DNA from: Nonomuraea roseoviolacea subsp. carminata
GTDB lineage: Bacteria; Actinomycetota; Actinomycetes; Streptosporangiales; Streptosporangiaceae
Direction of reading: 5' to 3'
Length of the DNA: 64,000 nucleotides
Assembly (NCBI RefSeq): GCF_024172185.1
Contig: NZ_JAMZEC010000001.1
Location: forward strand, 496,001-560,000
Positions 32,096 through 39,686 of the stretch are shown piece by piece. The notes beneath the pieces were generated by a model. The model had not been told where the DNA came from and searched no databases. It saw nothing but the letters and a program-made list of their open reading frames with translations. Position 1 is the first letter of the stretch. Every line of letters begins with the position of its first letter. A program made the translations under genes and the position numbers.

Positions 32096-32124
32096 ACATT
32101 ACCAGGCGTCACCAGCCACAACAG
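32096..32124 (-). promoter_or_regulatory. candidate pyr operon promoter
   Basis: CTGTTG (32124-32119) and TAATGT (32101-32096) on the minus strand are 17 bp apart. Transcription would start near 32089 and give a leader of about 50 bases that contains the PyrR site. Confidence 0.45.
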
Positions 32125-32172
32125 GGCGGGGCCATCCGCGTGACACCGCGCTCCTCGGGGAAGAGACAGACA

Positions 32173-33417
32173 ATGACGTTCCATGTCGATTCGGAGGTGG
32201 GCCGGCTCCGGCAGGTGTTGCTGCACAAGCCCGACCTGGCGCTCAAGCGGCTGACGCCCACCAACAAGGACGATTTCCTGTTCGACGACGTCCTGTGGGT
32301 GCAGCGGGCGATGGAGGAGCACGAGGAGTTCCAGGACGCGCTCCGCCGTCGCGGCGTCGAGGTGCACATCCTGGCCGACCTGCTGCGCGAGACGGTCGAG
32401 ATCCCCGAGGCCCGCAAGCACATCCTGGACGCGATCGTGGACGAGCGCTTCATGGGTCCCCTGGCGGTGGACGACGTGCGCAACACGCTCGACGCGATGG
32501 ACTCGGCCACGCTGCAGACGTACCTGACGGGCGGGATCACCAAGAGAGAGCTCGCGGAGCTGGGCTGCGACCCCAAGTCGGTCGCCTACCACTCGCTGCC
32601 GGAGGACGGCTTCGTGCTGCCTCCGCTGCCCAACCACCTGTTCACGCGCGACACCTCGTGCTGGGTGTACGACGGCGTCTCGATCAACGCGATGCGCAAG
32701 AAGGCCCGCATGCGCGAGACCGTGAACATGGAGGCGGTCTACCAGTACCACCCCACGTTCGCCGACGGCTTCGGCGTGCCGCAGAAGGGCGGCTTCCACG
32801 TCTGGCTGCCCGGCCACGCGGTCGCGCCGGCCACGCTGGAGGGCGGCGACGTGCTCGTCATCGGCCGCGGCGCCGTGCTCGTCGGCATGAGCGAGCGCAC
32901 CCGCCCGCAGGCCGTCGAGATGTTCGCCCAGCGGCTGTTCCAGGCCGGCTCGGTGACCAGGATCGTCGCGCTGCACATGCCGAAGGCGCGCGCCTTCATG
33001 CACCTCGACACGGTCATGACCATGGTGGACGTGGGCGTGTTCACCAAGTACGCCGGGCTCGGCATGCTGCCGTCGTACACGATCGAGCCGGGCGACACCG
33101 AGAAGGAGCTGAAGGTCACCGACCACCCGCCGGAGGACATGCACCGGGCCATCGCCCGCGCGCTCGGCCTCGACGACATCAAGGTGCTCACGCCGACCCA
33201 GGACGTGTACGCCGCCGAGCGGGAGCAGTGGGACGACGGCTGCAACGCGCTGGCCGTCGAGCCCGGCGTGGTCGTCGCCTACGAGCGCAACACCACGACC
33301 AACAACTTCCTGCGCGACAACGGCATCGAGGTCATCACCATCCGGGGCAGCGAGCTGGGCCGGGGCCGCGGCGGGCCGCGCTGCATGAGCTGCCCGCTCG
33401 AACGCGACGGCATCTGA
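32173..33417 (+). CDS. arcA: arginine deiminase
   Basis: Hydrolyses arginine to citrulline and ammonia. The 414-aa protein has the family pattern: [18 protein letters not shown] at the start, [19 protein letters not shown], the catalytic Asp/His regions ([32 protein letters not shown]) and the active-site Cys in [17 protein letters not shown] at the C-terminus. The start ATG at 32173 has GGGGAAG about 12 bases upstream. Divergent from pyrR and first of a four-gene plus-strand group. Confidence 0.98.
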   Translation: MTFHVDSEVGRLRQVLLHKPDLALKRLTPTNKDDFLFDDVLWVQRAMEEHEEFQDALRRRGVEVHILADLLRETVEIPEARKHILDAIVDERFMGPLAVDDVRNTLDAMDSATLQTYLTGGITKRELAELGCDPKSVAYHSLPEDGFVLPPLPNHLFTRDTSCWVYDGVSINAMRKKARMRETVNMEAVYQYHPTFADGFGVPQKGGFHVWLPGHAVAPATLEGGDVLVIGRGAVLVGMSERTRPQAVEMFAQRLFQAGSVTRIVALHMPKARAFMHLDTVMTMVDVGVFTKYAGLGMLPSYTIEPGDTEKELKVTDHPPEDMHRAIARALGLDDIKVLTPTQDVYAAEREQWDDGCNALAVEPGVVVAYERNTTTNNFLRDNGIEVITIRGSELGRGRGGPRCMSCPLERDGI

Positions 33418-33460
33418 CGGGATCTGACGGGATCGGGGACGGGAACGGGGAGGGGGCCGG

Positions 33461-34396
33461 ATGCGGGTCATCGTCGCCCTGGGCGGCAACGCGGTGCTGC
33501 AACGGCAGCAGAAGCCGGACGCCCACACGCAGGTCGCCAACGTGGCCGCCGCCGTGCGGACGCTGGCCGGCCTGGCCGAGCGGCACGAGCTGGTCATCAC
33601 GCACGGCAACGGCCCGCAGGTCGGGCTGCTGGCCCTAGAGAGCGCCACCGACCACCACCTGACCCGGCCCTACCCGTTCGACGCGCTGGGCGCGCAGACC
33701 CAGGGCATGATCGGCTACTGGATGCTCCAGGCCCTGCAGAACGCGCTGCCCGGCCGTCAGGTCCTCGCCATGGTCACGCAGACGCTCGTCTCGGCCGTCG
33801 ACCCGGCCTTCGACGACCCCGGCAAGTTCGTCGGCCCGGTCTACGACCGCGACGAGGCCGCCAAGCTGGCCGAGGAGTACGGCTGGAGCGTCAAACAGGA
33901 CGGCGACTACTGGCGGCGGGTCGTCCCCTCCCCCGCGCCGCAGCGGGTCGTGGAGACCCGGCTCATCCGCCGGATGCTGGGCGAGCGGGTCATCGTGATC
34001 TGCGCCGGGGGCGGCGGCGTGCCGGTCATCCGCGACGAGCACGGCCGGCTGTCCGGCGTCGAGGCCGTCATCGACAAGGACGCGACCGCCTCGATGCTGG
34101 CCGAGGCCCTCGAATGCGACGCGCTGCTCATCCTCACCGACGTGCCGCGCGTGATGCGCGGCTTCGGCACTCCCGCGCAGAGCGAGATCGGCCACACCAC
34201 CCCGCACGAGCTGCGCGCGCTCGACTTCCCGGCCGGCTCGATGGGGCCGAAGGTCGAGGCGGCGTGCAGGTTCGTCGAGACGACCGGCGACATGGCCGCC
34301 ATCGGCCGGCTCGACCAGGCGGAGCAGATCCTGGAGGGCTCCGCGGGCACCATCGTCACGCCCAACGCCCGCTGGCCGCTGACGAGCACGCTCTAG
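33461..34396 (+). CDS. arcC: carbamate kinase
   Basis: Uses carbamoyl phosphate and ADP to make ATP in arginine fermentation. The 311-aa protein has VALGGNAVLQRQQKPDA, THGNGPQVGLLALES, PFDALGAQTQGMIGYW and CAGGGGVPVIRDEHG of the family, and IDKDATASMLAEAL at the nucleotide site. GGAGGGG precedes the ATG. It follows arcA after 43 bp. The ornithine carbamoyltransferase gene that normally links ArcA and ArcC is absent here and must be supplied elsewhere. Confidence 0.98.
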   Translation: MRVIVALGGNAVLQRQQKPDAHTQVANVAAAVRTLAGLAERHELVITHGNGPQVGLLALESATDHHLTRPYPFDALGAQTQGMIGYWMLQALQNALPGRQVLAMVTQTLVSAVDPAFDDPGKFVGPVYDRDEAAKLAEEYGWSVKQDGDYWRRVVPSPAPQRVVETRLIRRMLGERVIVICAGGGGVPVIRDEHGRLSGVEAVIDKDATASMLAEALECDALLILTDVPRVMRGFGTPAQSEIGHTTPHELRALDFPAGSMGPKVEAACRFVETTGDMAAIGRLDQAEQILEGSAGTIVTPNARWPLTSTL

Positions 34397-34413
34397 GTCC
34401 GTAGGAGGTTCCG

Positions 34414-35835
34414 GTGACACTGGCCCAACGGCTCTTCCGCACCAAGCCGACCGCGCAGATCGTCGCGGAGGGCGGCCGGGGCGAGGGCGGCGAGCTGCGC
34501 CGCACCATGTCCCTGTGGCAGCTCACGCTCTTCAGTGTCGGCGCGACGCTCGGCACGGGCATCTTCGTCATCCTCGGCCAGGCCGTGCCCAAGGCCGGTC
34601 CCGCGGTGGTGCTGTCGTTCGTGCTCGCCGCCATCACGGCGCTGTTCTCCGCGCTGTCGTACGCGGAGCTGGCCGGGACCATCCCGGTGTCCGGCTCGTC
34701 GTACTCGTACGCGTACGCGACGCTGGGCGAGCTGATCGCCTGGGTGTGCGGCTGGTGCCTCATGCTGGAGTACGCCGTCTCGGTGGCGGCCGTGGCCGTC
34801 GGCTGGGGCCAGTACCTCAACTCGTTCCTGCACAGCCTGTTCGGGTGGACGCTGCCCACCGCGATCATCGCCTCCCCCGGCCAGGACGGCGGCGTGATCA
34901 ACCTGGCCGCCATCCTCATCGTCGTGCTGGCCACCTGGGTGCTGCTGTACGGGGCCTCCGAGAGCGCCACGGCCAACGCGATCTTCGTGCTCATCAAGAT
35001 CGTCGTGCTGGTGTTCTTCTGCCTGGTGGCGTTCTCGGCGTTCCAGGCGAAGAACTTCACGCCGTTCGCCCCGCTGGGCGTCGCCGGCATCACGGCCGCC
35101 GCCTCGCAGGTGTTCTTCTCCTACATCGGCTTCGACGCCGCCTCCACCGCCGGTGAGGAGGCCAGGAACCCCAAGCGGGACCTGCCGCTGGCCATCATCC
35201 TGTCGCTGGCCATCGTGACGGTCCTGTACGTCGCCGTCGCGGCGGCGGCGGTGGGCGCCATGCACTGGACGCAGTTCGACCCCGAGAGCACCGAGGCGAG
35301 CCTGGCGCAGATCGCCGACCTCGCGACCGGCTCGACCTGGGCCGGGCTCATCGTGTCGTTCGGCGCGGTCATCGCCATCGCCAGCGTCGTGCTGACCGTC
35401 ATCTACGGCCAGACCCGCATCCTGTTCGCGATGTCGCGCGACGGGCTCATCCCCCGGGTGTTCCAGAAGGTCAACCCGCGCCACCAGGTGCCGGTCGCCA
35501 ACACGCTCATCGTCGCGGCGTTCATCTCGGTGCTGGCCGGATTCGTGCCGCTCGGCCAGCTCGCCGAGGCCACCAGCATCGGCACCCTGTTCGCGTTCCT
35601 CATCGTGAACGTCGGCGTCCTCGTGCTGCGCTACCGCAGCCCCGAGCTGCCCCGCAGCTTCCGCACGCCGCTCTTCCCGCTCACCCCGGTACTGGGCGCG
35701 ATCTTCTGCGCCCTGGTGATGGCCGGGCTGGCGGGCGTCACCTGGCTGGCCTTCGGCCTGTGGATGCTGGTGGGCCTGGCCGGGTACTTCCTGTACGGCT
35801 TCCGCAAGTCGCGCCTGAACGCGGAGGTGGTCTGA
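34414..35835 (+). CDS. APC-family cationic amino acid permease
   Basis: A 473-aa inner-membrane transporter of the cationic amino acid transporter branch, with about 12 helices. The N-terminal LGTGIFVILGQAVPKAGPAV and the FFSYIGFDAASTAGEEARNP block are characteristic of CAT/YhdG-type carriers. Placed 17 bp after arcC, it probably brings in arginine, or exchanges it for ornithine, for the deiminase pathway; this is inference from position. The start is GTG with TAGGAGG 8 bases upstream. The stop overlaps the next start by one base. Confidence 0.9.
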   Translation: MTLAQRLFRTKPTAQIVAEGGRGEGGELRRTMSLWQLTLFSVGATLGTGIFVILGQAVPKAGPAVVLSFVLAAITALFSALSYAELAGTIPVSGSSYSYAYATLGELIAWVCGWCLMLEYAVSVAAVAVGWGQYLNSFLHSLFGWTLPTAIIASPGQDGGVINLAAILIVVLATWVLLYGASESATANAIFVLIKIVVLVFFCLVAFSAFQAKNFTPFAPLGVAGITAAASQVFFSYIGFDAASTAGEEARNPKRDLPLAIILSLAIVTVLYVAVAAAAVGAMHWTQFDPESTEASLAQIADLATGSTWAGLIVSFGAVIAIASVVLTVIYGQTRILFAMSRDGLIPRVFQKVNPRHQVPVANTLIVAAFISVLAGFVPLGQLAEATSIGTLFAFLIVNVGVLVLRYRSPELPRSFRTPLFPLTPVLGAIFCALVMAGLAGVTWLAFGLWMLVGLAGYFLYGFRKSRLNAEVV

Positions 35836-36701
35836 TGCGGTTCGACAACATCCTGGCCGGAGCCATCCCCGAACCCAGGGGCCGCGACGGGCTCGTGCTG
35901 GCGGCGCTGCTGGCCAAGCAGTCCGGCGGCCGTCTCACGGTGGCCGCGATCCAGCCGCCCGGCTGGGGCACGCCCGGTCCGGCGCGCGCGGAGGACGCCG
36001 CCTGGCGCGCCTACCTCAAGGAGCAGGCCGAGACCACGCTGGCCCAAGCCCGGCAGATCGCCGGGGAGGACGCCGAGTACGTGGTCCACGCGCACCGGGG
36101 CAGCGGGCGCGGCCTGGTGGAGCTCGCGCGCCGGCGCTCGGCGGACGTCGTCGTGATCGGCTCGGCGCCGGACGGCGCCAAGGGCCGCATCGCGATCGGC
36201 AGCACCGCCGACCAGCTCCTGCACTCCTCGCCGGTGCCGGTGCTGCTGGCCCCGCGCGGCTACGCCGAGGACCCGCCGGGCGTCTTCGAGCGCCTCACGG
36301 TCGCCTACCGGCGCAGCCCGTGCTCCGACGCGGCGGTCGCCTCGGCCGCCAAGGCGGCGGCCGCGCTGGGGGTCCCGCTGCGCCTGGTCACGATGGTGCT
36401 CAGCAGCGGCAGGAAGGTCGAGATCGAGGAGCGGATGCTGGAACGGCTGCGCGACCAGACCGCGGCCGACCTCAAGGTGGCGGCGCGGGGGCACCGGCGG
36501 CGGCTGGACGTGGAGGTGGAGGTGCTGGAGGGGCGGAACGTGGCCCAGGCGCTCGTCACGACGTCGTGGCGGCCCGGGGAGATCCTCGTGTGCGCGTCCA
36601 GCACGGGCGGGCCGCTGCGCCGCGTCTTCCTCGGGGACACGTCCGTCAAGATCGTCAAGGCCGCCACGTGCCCTGTGATGATCCTCACTCGACAACCGTG
36701 A
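35835..36701 (+). CDS. two-domain universal stress protein
   Basis: A 288-aa protein with two UspA-like domains (about residues 1-140 and 148-286). The nucleotide-binding G-x2-G-x9-G(S/T) pattern is seen as VIGSAPDGAKGRIAIGSTAD in domain 1 and more loosely as CASSTGGPLRRVFLGDTSV in domain 2. It is translationally coupled to the permease (TGATG). Universal stress proteins often accompany arginine deiminase genes in organisms facing low oxygen, which supports a role of this cluster in energy stress. Confidence 0.88.
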   Translation: MRFDNILAGAIPEPRGRDGLVLAALLAKQSGGRLTVAAIQPPGWGTPGPARAEDAAWRAYLKEQAETTLAQARQIAGEDAEYVVHAHRGSGRGLVELARRRSADVVVIGSAPDGAKGRIAIGSTADQLLHSSPVPVLLAPRGYAEDPPGVFERLTVAYRRSPCSDAAVASAAKAAAALGVPLRLVTMVLSSGRKVEIEERMLERLRDQTAADLKVAARGHRRRLDVEVEVLEGRNVAQALVTTSWRPGEILVCASSTGGPLRRVFLGDTSVKIVKAATCPVMILTRQP

Positions 36702-36814
36702 AACGGAAAAGTCGTACTCGACAAACCGTGACGAAGTACCGTTATTGCCGGGACAAGTGGGACTAATGTGGCGTACCCTCCCGGATCGGATTCGGCATCT
36801 TTTTTCCAATCAGC

Positions 36815-36843
36815 TTGACCTTGGGCGTCCTCCCCTTTACCGT
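36815..36843 (+). promoter_or_regulatory. predicted bldD promoter
   Basis: TTGACC (36815-36820) and TACCGT (36838-36843) are 17 bp apart, a good match to the main sigma factor of actinomycetes. Transcription would start near 36850, giving a leader of about 155 bases. Confidence 0.6.
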
Positions 36844-36856
36844 CACTGTGCGTAAC
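36842..36856 (+). promoter_or_regulatory. BldD box overlapping the bldD promoter
   Basis: GTCACTGTGCGTAAC matches 8 of the 9 fixed positions of the BldD consensus nTnACnC(A/T)GnGTnAn; the only mismatch is G for C at position 7. It covers the end of the -10 element and the predicted transcription start, the right place for autorepression as described for Streptomyces BldD. Confidence 0.65.
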
Positions 36857-36867
36857 CACACCACGCG

Positions 36868-36923
36868 GGGTTTTTGGGGTAAACCCAGGGCCTTGGCTAC
36901 CGATGGTGCCGAGTTCGGCACCA
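36868..36923 (+). promoter_or_regulatory. structured bldD leader: two inverted repeats
   Basis: GGGTTT/AAACCC (36868-36886) and the near-perfect palindrome TGGTGCCGA-GT-TCGGCACCA (36904-36923) lie in the predicted 5' leader of bldD. They could be RNA hairpins affecting bldD translation or stability, or protein-binding sites. I do not recognise a known riboswitch. Confidence 0.4.
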
Positions 36924-37004
36924 GACCCCCGGTGGCTTCGGCGTTCACCGCGGGGGAGCACAATCTACTGATAGCGATACATACGAGAGCCGGGGGGCCA
37001 CACG

Positions 37005-37499
37005 ATGCCGTCTGAGTACGCAAAGTCGCTGGGTGCACGACTGCGCGCCATCCGCACCCAGCAGGGCCTGTCCCTGCACGGGGTCGAGGAGAAGTCGCGT
37101 GGCAGGTGGAAGGCCGTGGTCGTGGGGTCGTACGAGCGCGGCGACCGCGCCGTCACGGTGCAGAAGCTTGCCGAACTTGCCGACTTCTACGGAGTGCCCG
37201 TCTCCGAGCTCCTGCCGGGCGGCGCCGCGCCCAGCCCGCTCGGTCCGACGCCGAAGCTTGTGATCGACCTGGAGCGGCTTGCCACGCTGCCGAAGGAGAA
37301 GGCCGGGGCGCTCGCCCGCTACGCCGCCACCATCCAGAGCCAGCGTGGCGACTACAACGGCAAGGTGCTGTCGATCCGCCAGGAGGACCTGCGCTCCCTG
37401 GCCGTGATCTATGACAAGTCGCCGAGCGAGCTGACGGAGGAGCTGATCAGCTGGGGCGTCCTGGACGCGGAGGCCCGCAGGGCGGTCGAGTCGTTCTGA
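37005..37499 (+). CDS. bldD: BldD, c-di-GMP-dependent master regulator of development
   Basis: Represses sporulation and other developmental genes during vegetative growth when bound to a c-di-GMP tetramer. The 164-aa protein has the helix-turn-helix domain (LGARLRAIRTQQGLSLHGVE, then GSYERGDRAVTVQKLAELAD) at residues 9-70 and a C-terminal domain. That domain carries the c-di-GMP signature RGD (114-116) - eight residues - RQED (125-128), exactly as in Streptomyces. The ATG is preceded by GGGGGG about 8 bases upstream. In Streptomyces bldD lies next to pyrR; here an arginine deiminase cluster separates them. Confidence 0.98.
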   Translation: MPSEYAKSLGARLRAIRTQQGLSLHGVEEKSRGRWKAVVVGSYERGDRAVTVQKLAELADFYGVPVSELLPGGAAPSPLGPTPKLVIDLERLATLPKEKAGALARYAATIQSQRGDYNGKVLSIRQEDLRSLAVIYDKSPSELTEELISWGVLDAEARRAVESF

Positions 37500-37571
37500 C
37501 CCGCCCGGCCCGGGGCTCTGGCCCACCGGCTCCCGTCCCGGTTCCTTCGCCGGGGGCGAGATGGTTTCCCA

Positions 37572-37607
37572 CCTGAGGGGCGCGCACCGCACTGCGCGCC
37601 CCTCAGG
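37572..37607. terminator. strong hairpin after bldD
   Basis: CCTGAGGGGCGCGC (37572-37585) pairs with GCGCGCCCCTCAGG (37594-37607) around an 8-base loop: 14 perfect base pairs. It is 73 bases past the bldD stop. No T-run. Confidence 0.8.
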
Positions 37608-37954
37608 CGTGTCCGGGGCCCGTCGCACGCGGTTCGGTTCGCCCGCCCGCCCCCTACGAGTCGCCCTCGACAGGTGTTCGCCCTGGGACGTCCTCCGAAG
37701 GCGGGGGACGTCCCCTGAGAGCCCTGGACGTCCGTGGAGAGGGCGCGCATGACGAGCGAGGGGCGGGGCCGTTCTGGCGCACGCCGTCACAGGTGCTTGC
37801 GTGGCGTCGGCGGGGTACTCGTCCGCGACGCGACCTCCGAAGCGGAGGGCGTACCTGGGCAGGCGGGCTGGAAGGCACGAGCAGGCGCTCGGCCGCGCGC
37901 GTCGCCCGCGCCTCGCCGCCGACGCTTCCGGCGGCCGGCGCGGCCGAGCGCGGC

Positions 37955-38450
37955 GTGAAGCGAGGACGGCAGCGAGCGCGGCGCAGAGCAGGGACGACGC
38001 CGAGCCCGGCGCGGAGCGGGGACCGCGCCGAGCCCGGCGCGGAGCAGGGACGACGCCGAGCCCGGCGCGGAGCAGGGACGACGCCGAGCCCGGCGCGGAG
38101 CGGGGACCGCGCCGAGCCCGGCGCGAAGCAGGGACGGCGGCGCGGAGCGGGGACGGCGGCGAGCGCGGCGTGAAGCGAGGACGGCAGCGAGCGCGGCGCG
38201 GAGCGGGGACGGCGGCGCATCGCAGTCGCGTGAGGACGGGCAAGCCTCCGGTGCGCCTTGGGGGCCGCGCCGATCAGCGCGGCGGCAGAGAAGAGGGCAA
38301 GGCCCTGGTCGTAGCTCTGGCTCAAGCCGCGCCAGAAGAAGGCGGCCCTGGCCGTGACTCTGGAGGCGCGCCACACAAGGTCGGCCCTGGCCGTGACTCT
38401 GGAGGCGCACCACAAAGGTGGGCCCTGGCCGTGGCTCTGAAGCCGCGTCA
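37955..38450. repeat. tandem 28-bp and ~39-bp degenerate repeats in the bldD-HEPN gap
   Basis: From 37955 to about 38215 a unit like GCGCGGAGCAGGGACGACGC recurs; two perfect neighbours start at 38041 and 38069, 28 bp apart, with four to six more or less decayed copies. From about 38320 to 38450 a second family of about 39 bp with the core GGCCCTGGCCGTGACTCTGG appears three to four times. All open frames crossing this stretch are products of the repeats; between 37608 and 38491 I see no gene. Confidence 0.9.
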
Positions 38451-38491
38451 GAAGAGGGCGGGGCCCTGGGGTGGCTGGGCGCGGCGGCGGC

Positions 38492-38938
38492 TCACCCGGC
38501 CAAAGGGACCTCGACGGGCAACTGGGGTTGGGTAGGGACCCCCAGCATCTCCTCCACTCGCGTCACAAAGGTCTCGGCCTCGGCCAGCAGCTCGTCGGCG
38601 TCGGCCGCGGAGACCCCGCGGACCATGCCGGCCTCGGCGGCGGCGCGCTTGGCGGCGCTCACCGCGAAGTAGGCGGCCCACTCCGCGAGCTCGGGCTCCG
38701 CCTCCGGGAGCAGCTCCCACGCGCTGCGCAGGCGGCGCCTGCGGCCCTCCATCGGCCGGGGCCGGGCGGCCAGGATCGCGGCGGCCGCGCGCAGCGCCGC
38801 CAGGTGTGCCGACACGTATCGGGATGCCGGGGTGCGCGCGACCGACGCCTCCGCCAGGCAGGAACGTGAATCCGCCAGGTGCGCCCGAACGGCTTGCGAC
38901 AGCCGGGGACCCTGCGGGTCTCTAGACCGTGGTGCCAT
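38492..38938 (-). CDS. SAV_6107-family HEPN-domain protein
   Basis: A 148-aa all-helical protein resembling the SAV_6107 family of actinobacterial HEPN-domain proteins. Its features are SQAVRAHLADSRSCLAEASV, SRYVSAHLAALRAAAAILAA, RRRRLRSAWELLPEAEPELA and a C-terminal helix with ADELLAEAETFVTRVEEMLG. HEPN proteins include RNases and nucleotide-binding partners; the activity of this family is unknown, and I cannot point to a clear R-x4-H motif. The start is set by AAGGAGG 7 bases before the ATG at 38938. A good promoter and a LexA-type box lie upstream. Confidence 0.8.
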   Translation of the reverse strand: MAPRSRDPQGPRLSQAVRAHLADSRSCLAEASVARTPASRYVSAHLAALRAAAAILAARPRPMEGRRRRLRSAWELLPEAEPELAEWAAYFAVSAAKRAAAEAGMVRGVSAADADELLAEAETFVTRVEEMLGVPTQPQLPVEVPLAG

Positions 38939-39203
38939 GTGCACGCCTCCTTGGGGTCGTGGCGGGCGGCCGGCGTCACCGCCGGTGAAGCCAGAATCGC
39001 AGGCGCCACCGACAATTCCGCCGGGCCGGCCGGACGTGGAGCTTCCCCTCTCCCCGTCCGGCCAGGACACGCCCTGCTCGTCTCCGCCGACGACGAGGAC
39101 GCGCCCTTCGCCCGTGGAGCCTGACCGCGGGTCTCGCTTGGGGGAAGCGTGGCCCGCGACCAGGTCCTTCGACGTGAGCCGCGAGCCTCACGTCACTACG
39201 TCG

Positions 39204-39232
39204 AACATAATTTCGATCACGCTCGGTGTCAA
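39204..39232 (-). promoter_or_regulatory. predicted promoter of the HEPN gene
   Basis: On the minus strand TTGACA (39232-39227) and TATGTT (39209-39204) are 17 bp apart, among the best promoter matches in the window. Transcription from here would give a leader of about 260 bases before the HEPN start; no other minus-strand gene lies in between. Confidence 0.6.
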
Positions 39233-39241
39233 CCCGTTTCA

Positions 39242-39253
39242 GAACACAGGTTC
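39242..39253. promoter_or_regulatory. LexA (SOS) box candidate
   Basis: GAACACAGGTTC fits the Gram-positive LexA consensus GAAC-N4-GTTC perfectly in its core; on the minus strand it reads TCGAAC-CTGT-GTTC. It is 9 bp upstream of the -35 element of the HEPN promoter. Confidence 0.5.
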
Positions 39254-39481
39254 GATCGGCATGGCGAGAACGCGACGCATGACGTACGGACGACCCCTCC
39301 GTGGCCGCGGACGCGGCCCGGGCCGCCTCAAGCACGGCCCGAGCGGCATCATGCGAGACCCCTGGCGCGGCCTCGACGGCCCCGCGTGCGGCCCAGACGA
39401 CCCCAAGCGCGGCCTCCGCGGCCTCGGGTGCGGCCTAGGCGGCCCCAGGGGCGGCCTTCCGGCCCCCTCGGGCGGGTGGCG
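39254..39481. other. low-complexity GCGGCC-rich stretch, no gene seen
   Basis: Between the LexA-type box and the ferredoxin stop the sequence is made of short GGCCTCG/GCGGCC-like repeats (about 39300-39470). No conserved protein or clear terminator was found. Confidence 0.5.
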
Positions 39482-39676
39482 TCACTCCGCGATCGACAGG
39501 GCGCCCGACGGGCACAGCGTCACCGCGCGCCTGACCCCGTCCTCCAGTTCCGCCGGCGGCGACGTCTCCAGCAGGACCACCGTCCCGTCCTCGTCGCTCT
39601 GGTCAAAGACCTGCGGCACCGTGAGCGCGCACATGCCCGCCCCGATGCACACCGTCGTGTCAGCCTTGATCTTCAT
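39482..39676 (-). CDS. [3Fe-4S] ferredoxin, probable P450 partner
   Basis: A 64-aa ferredoxin of the actinobacterial P450-associated type: C-x5-C in TTVCIGAGMCALTVPQVFDQ and the last Cys in TLCPSGALSI. The missing second Cys of the usual CxxCxxC indicates a 3Fe-4S cluster. It starts 10 bp after the stop of the P450 gene, with GGGAGA before its ATG, and should pass electrons to that P450. Confidence 0.95.
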   Translation of the reverse strand: MKIKADTTVCIGAGMCALTVPQVFDQSDEDGTVVLLETSPPAELEDGVRRAVTLCPSGALSIAE

Positions 39677-39686
39677 GGTGATCTCC

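Noticed and set aside
37734..38535. Several 120-280 codon open frames on both strands after bldD
   Set aside because: All frames are read through the same 28-bp and 39-bp repeats, give only Arg/Ala/Gly-rich sequence and have no ribosome sites.
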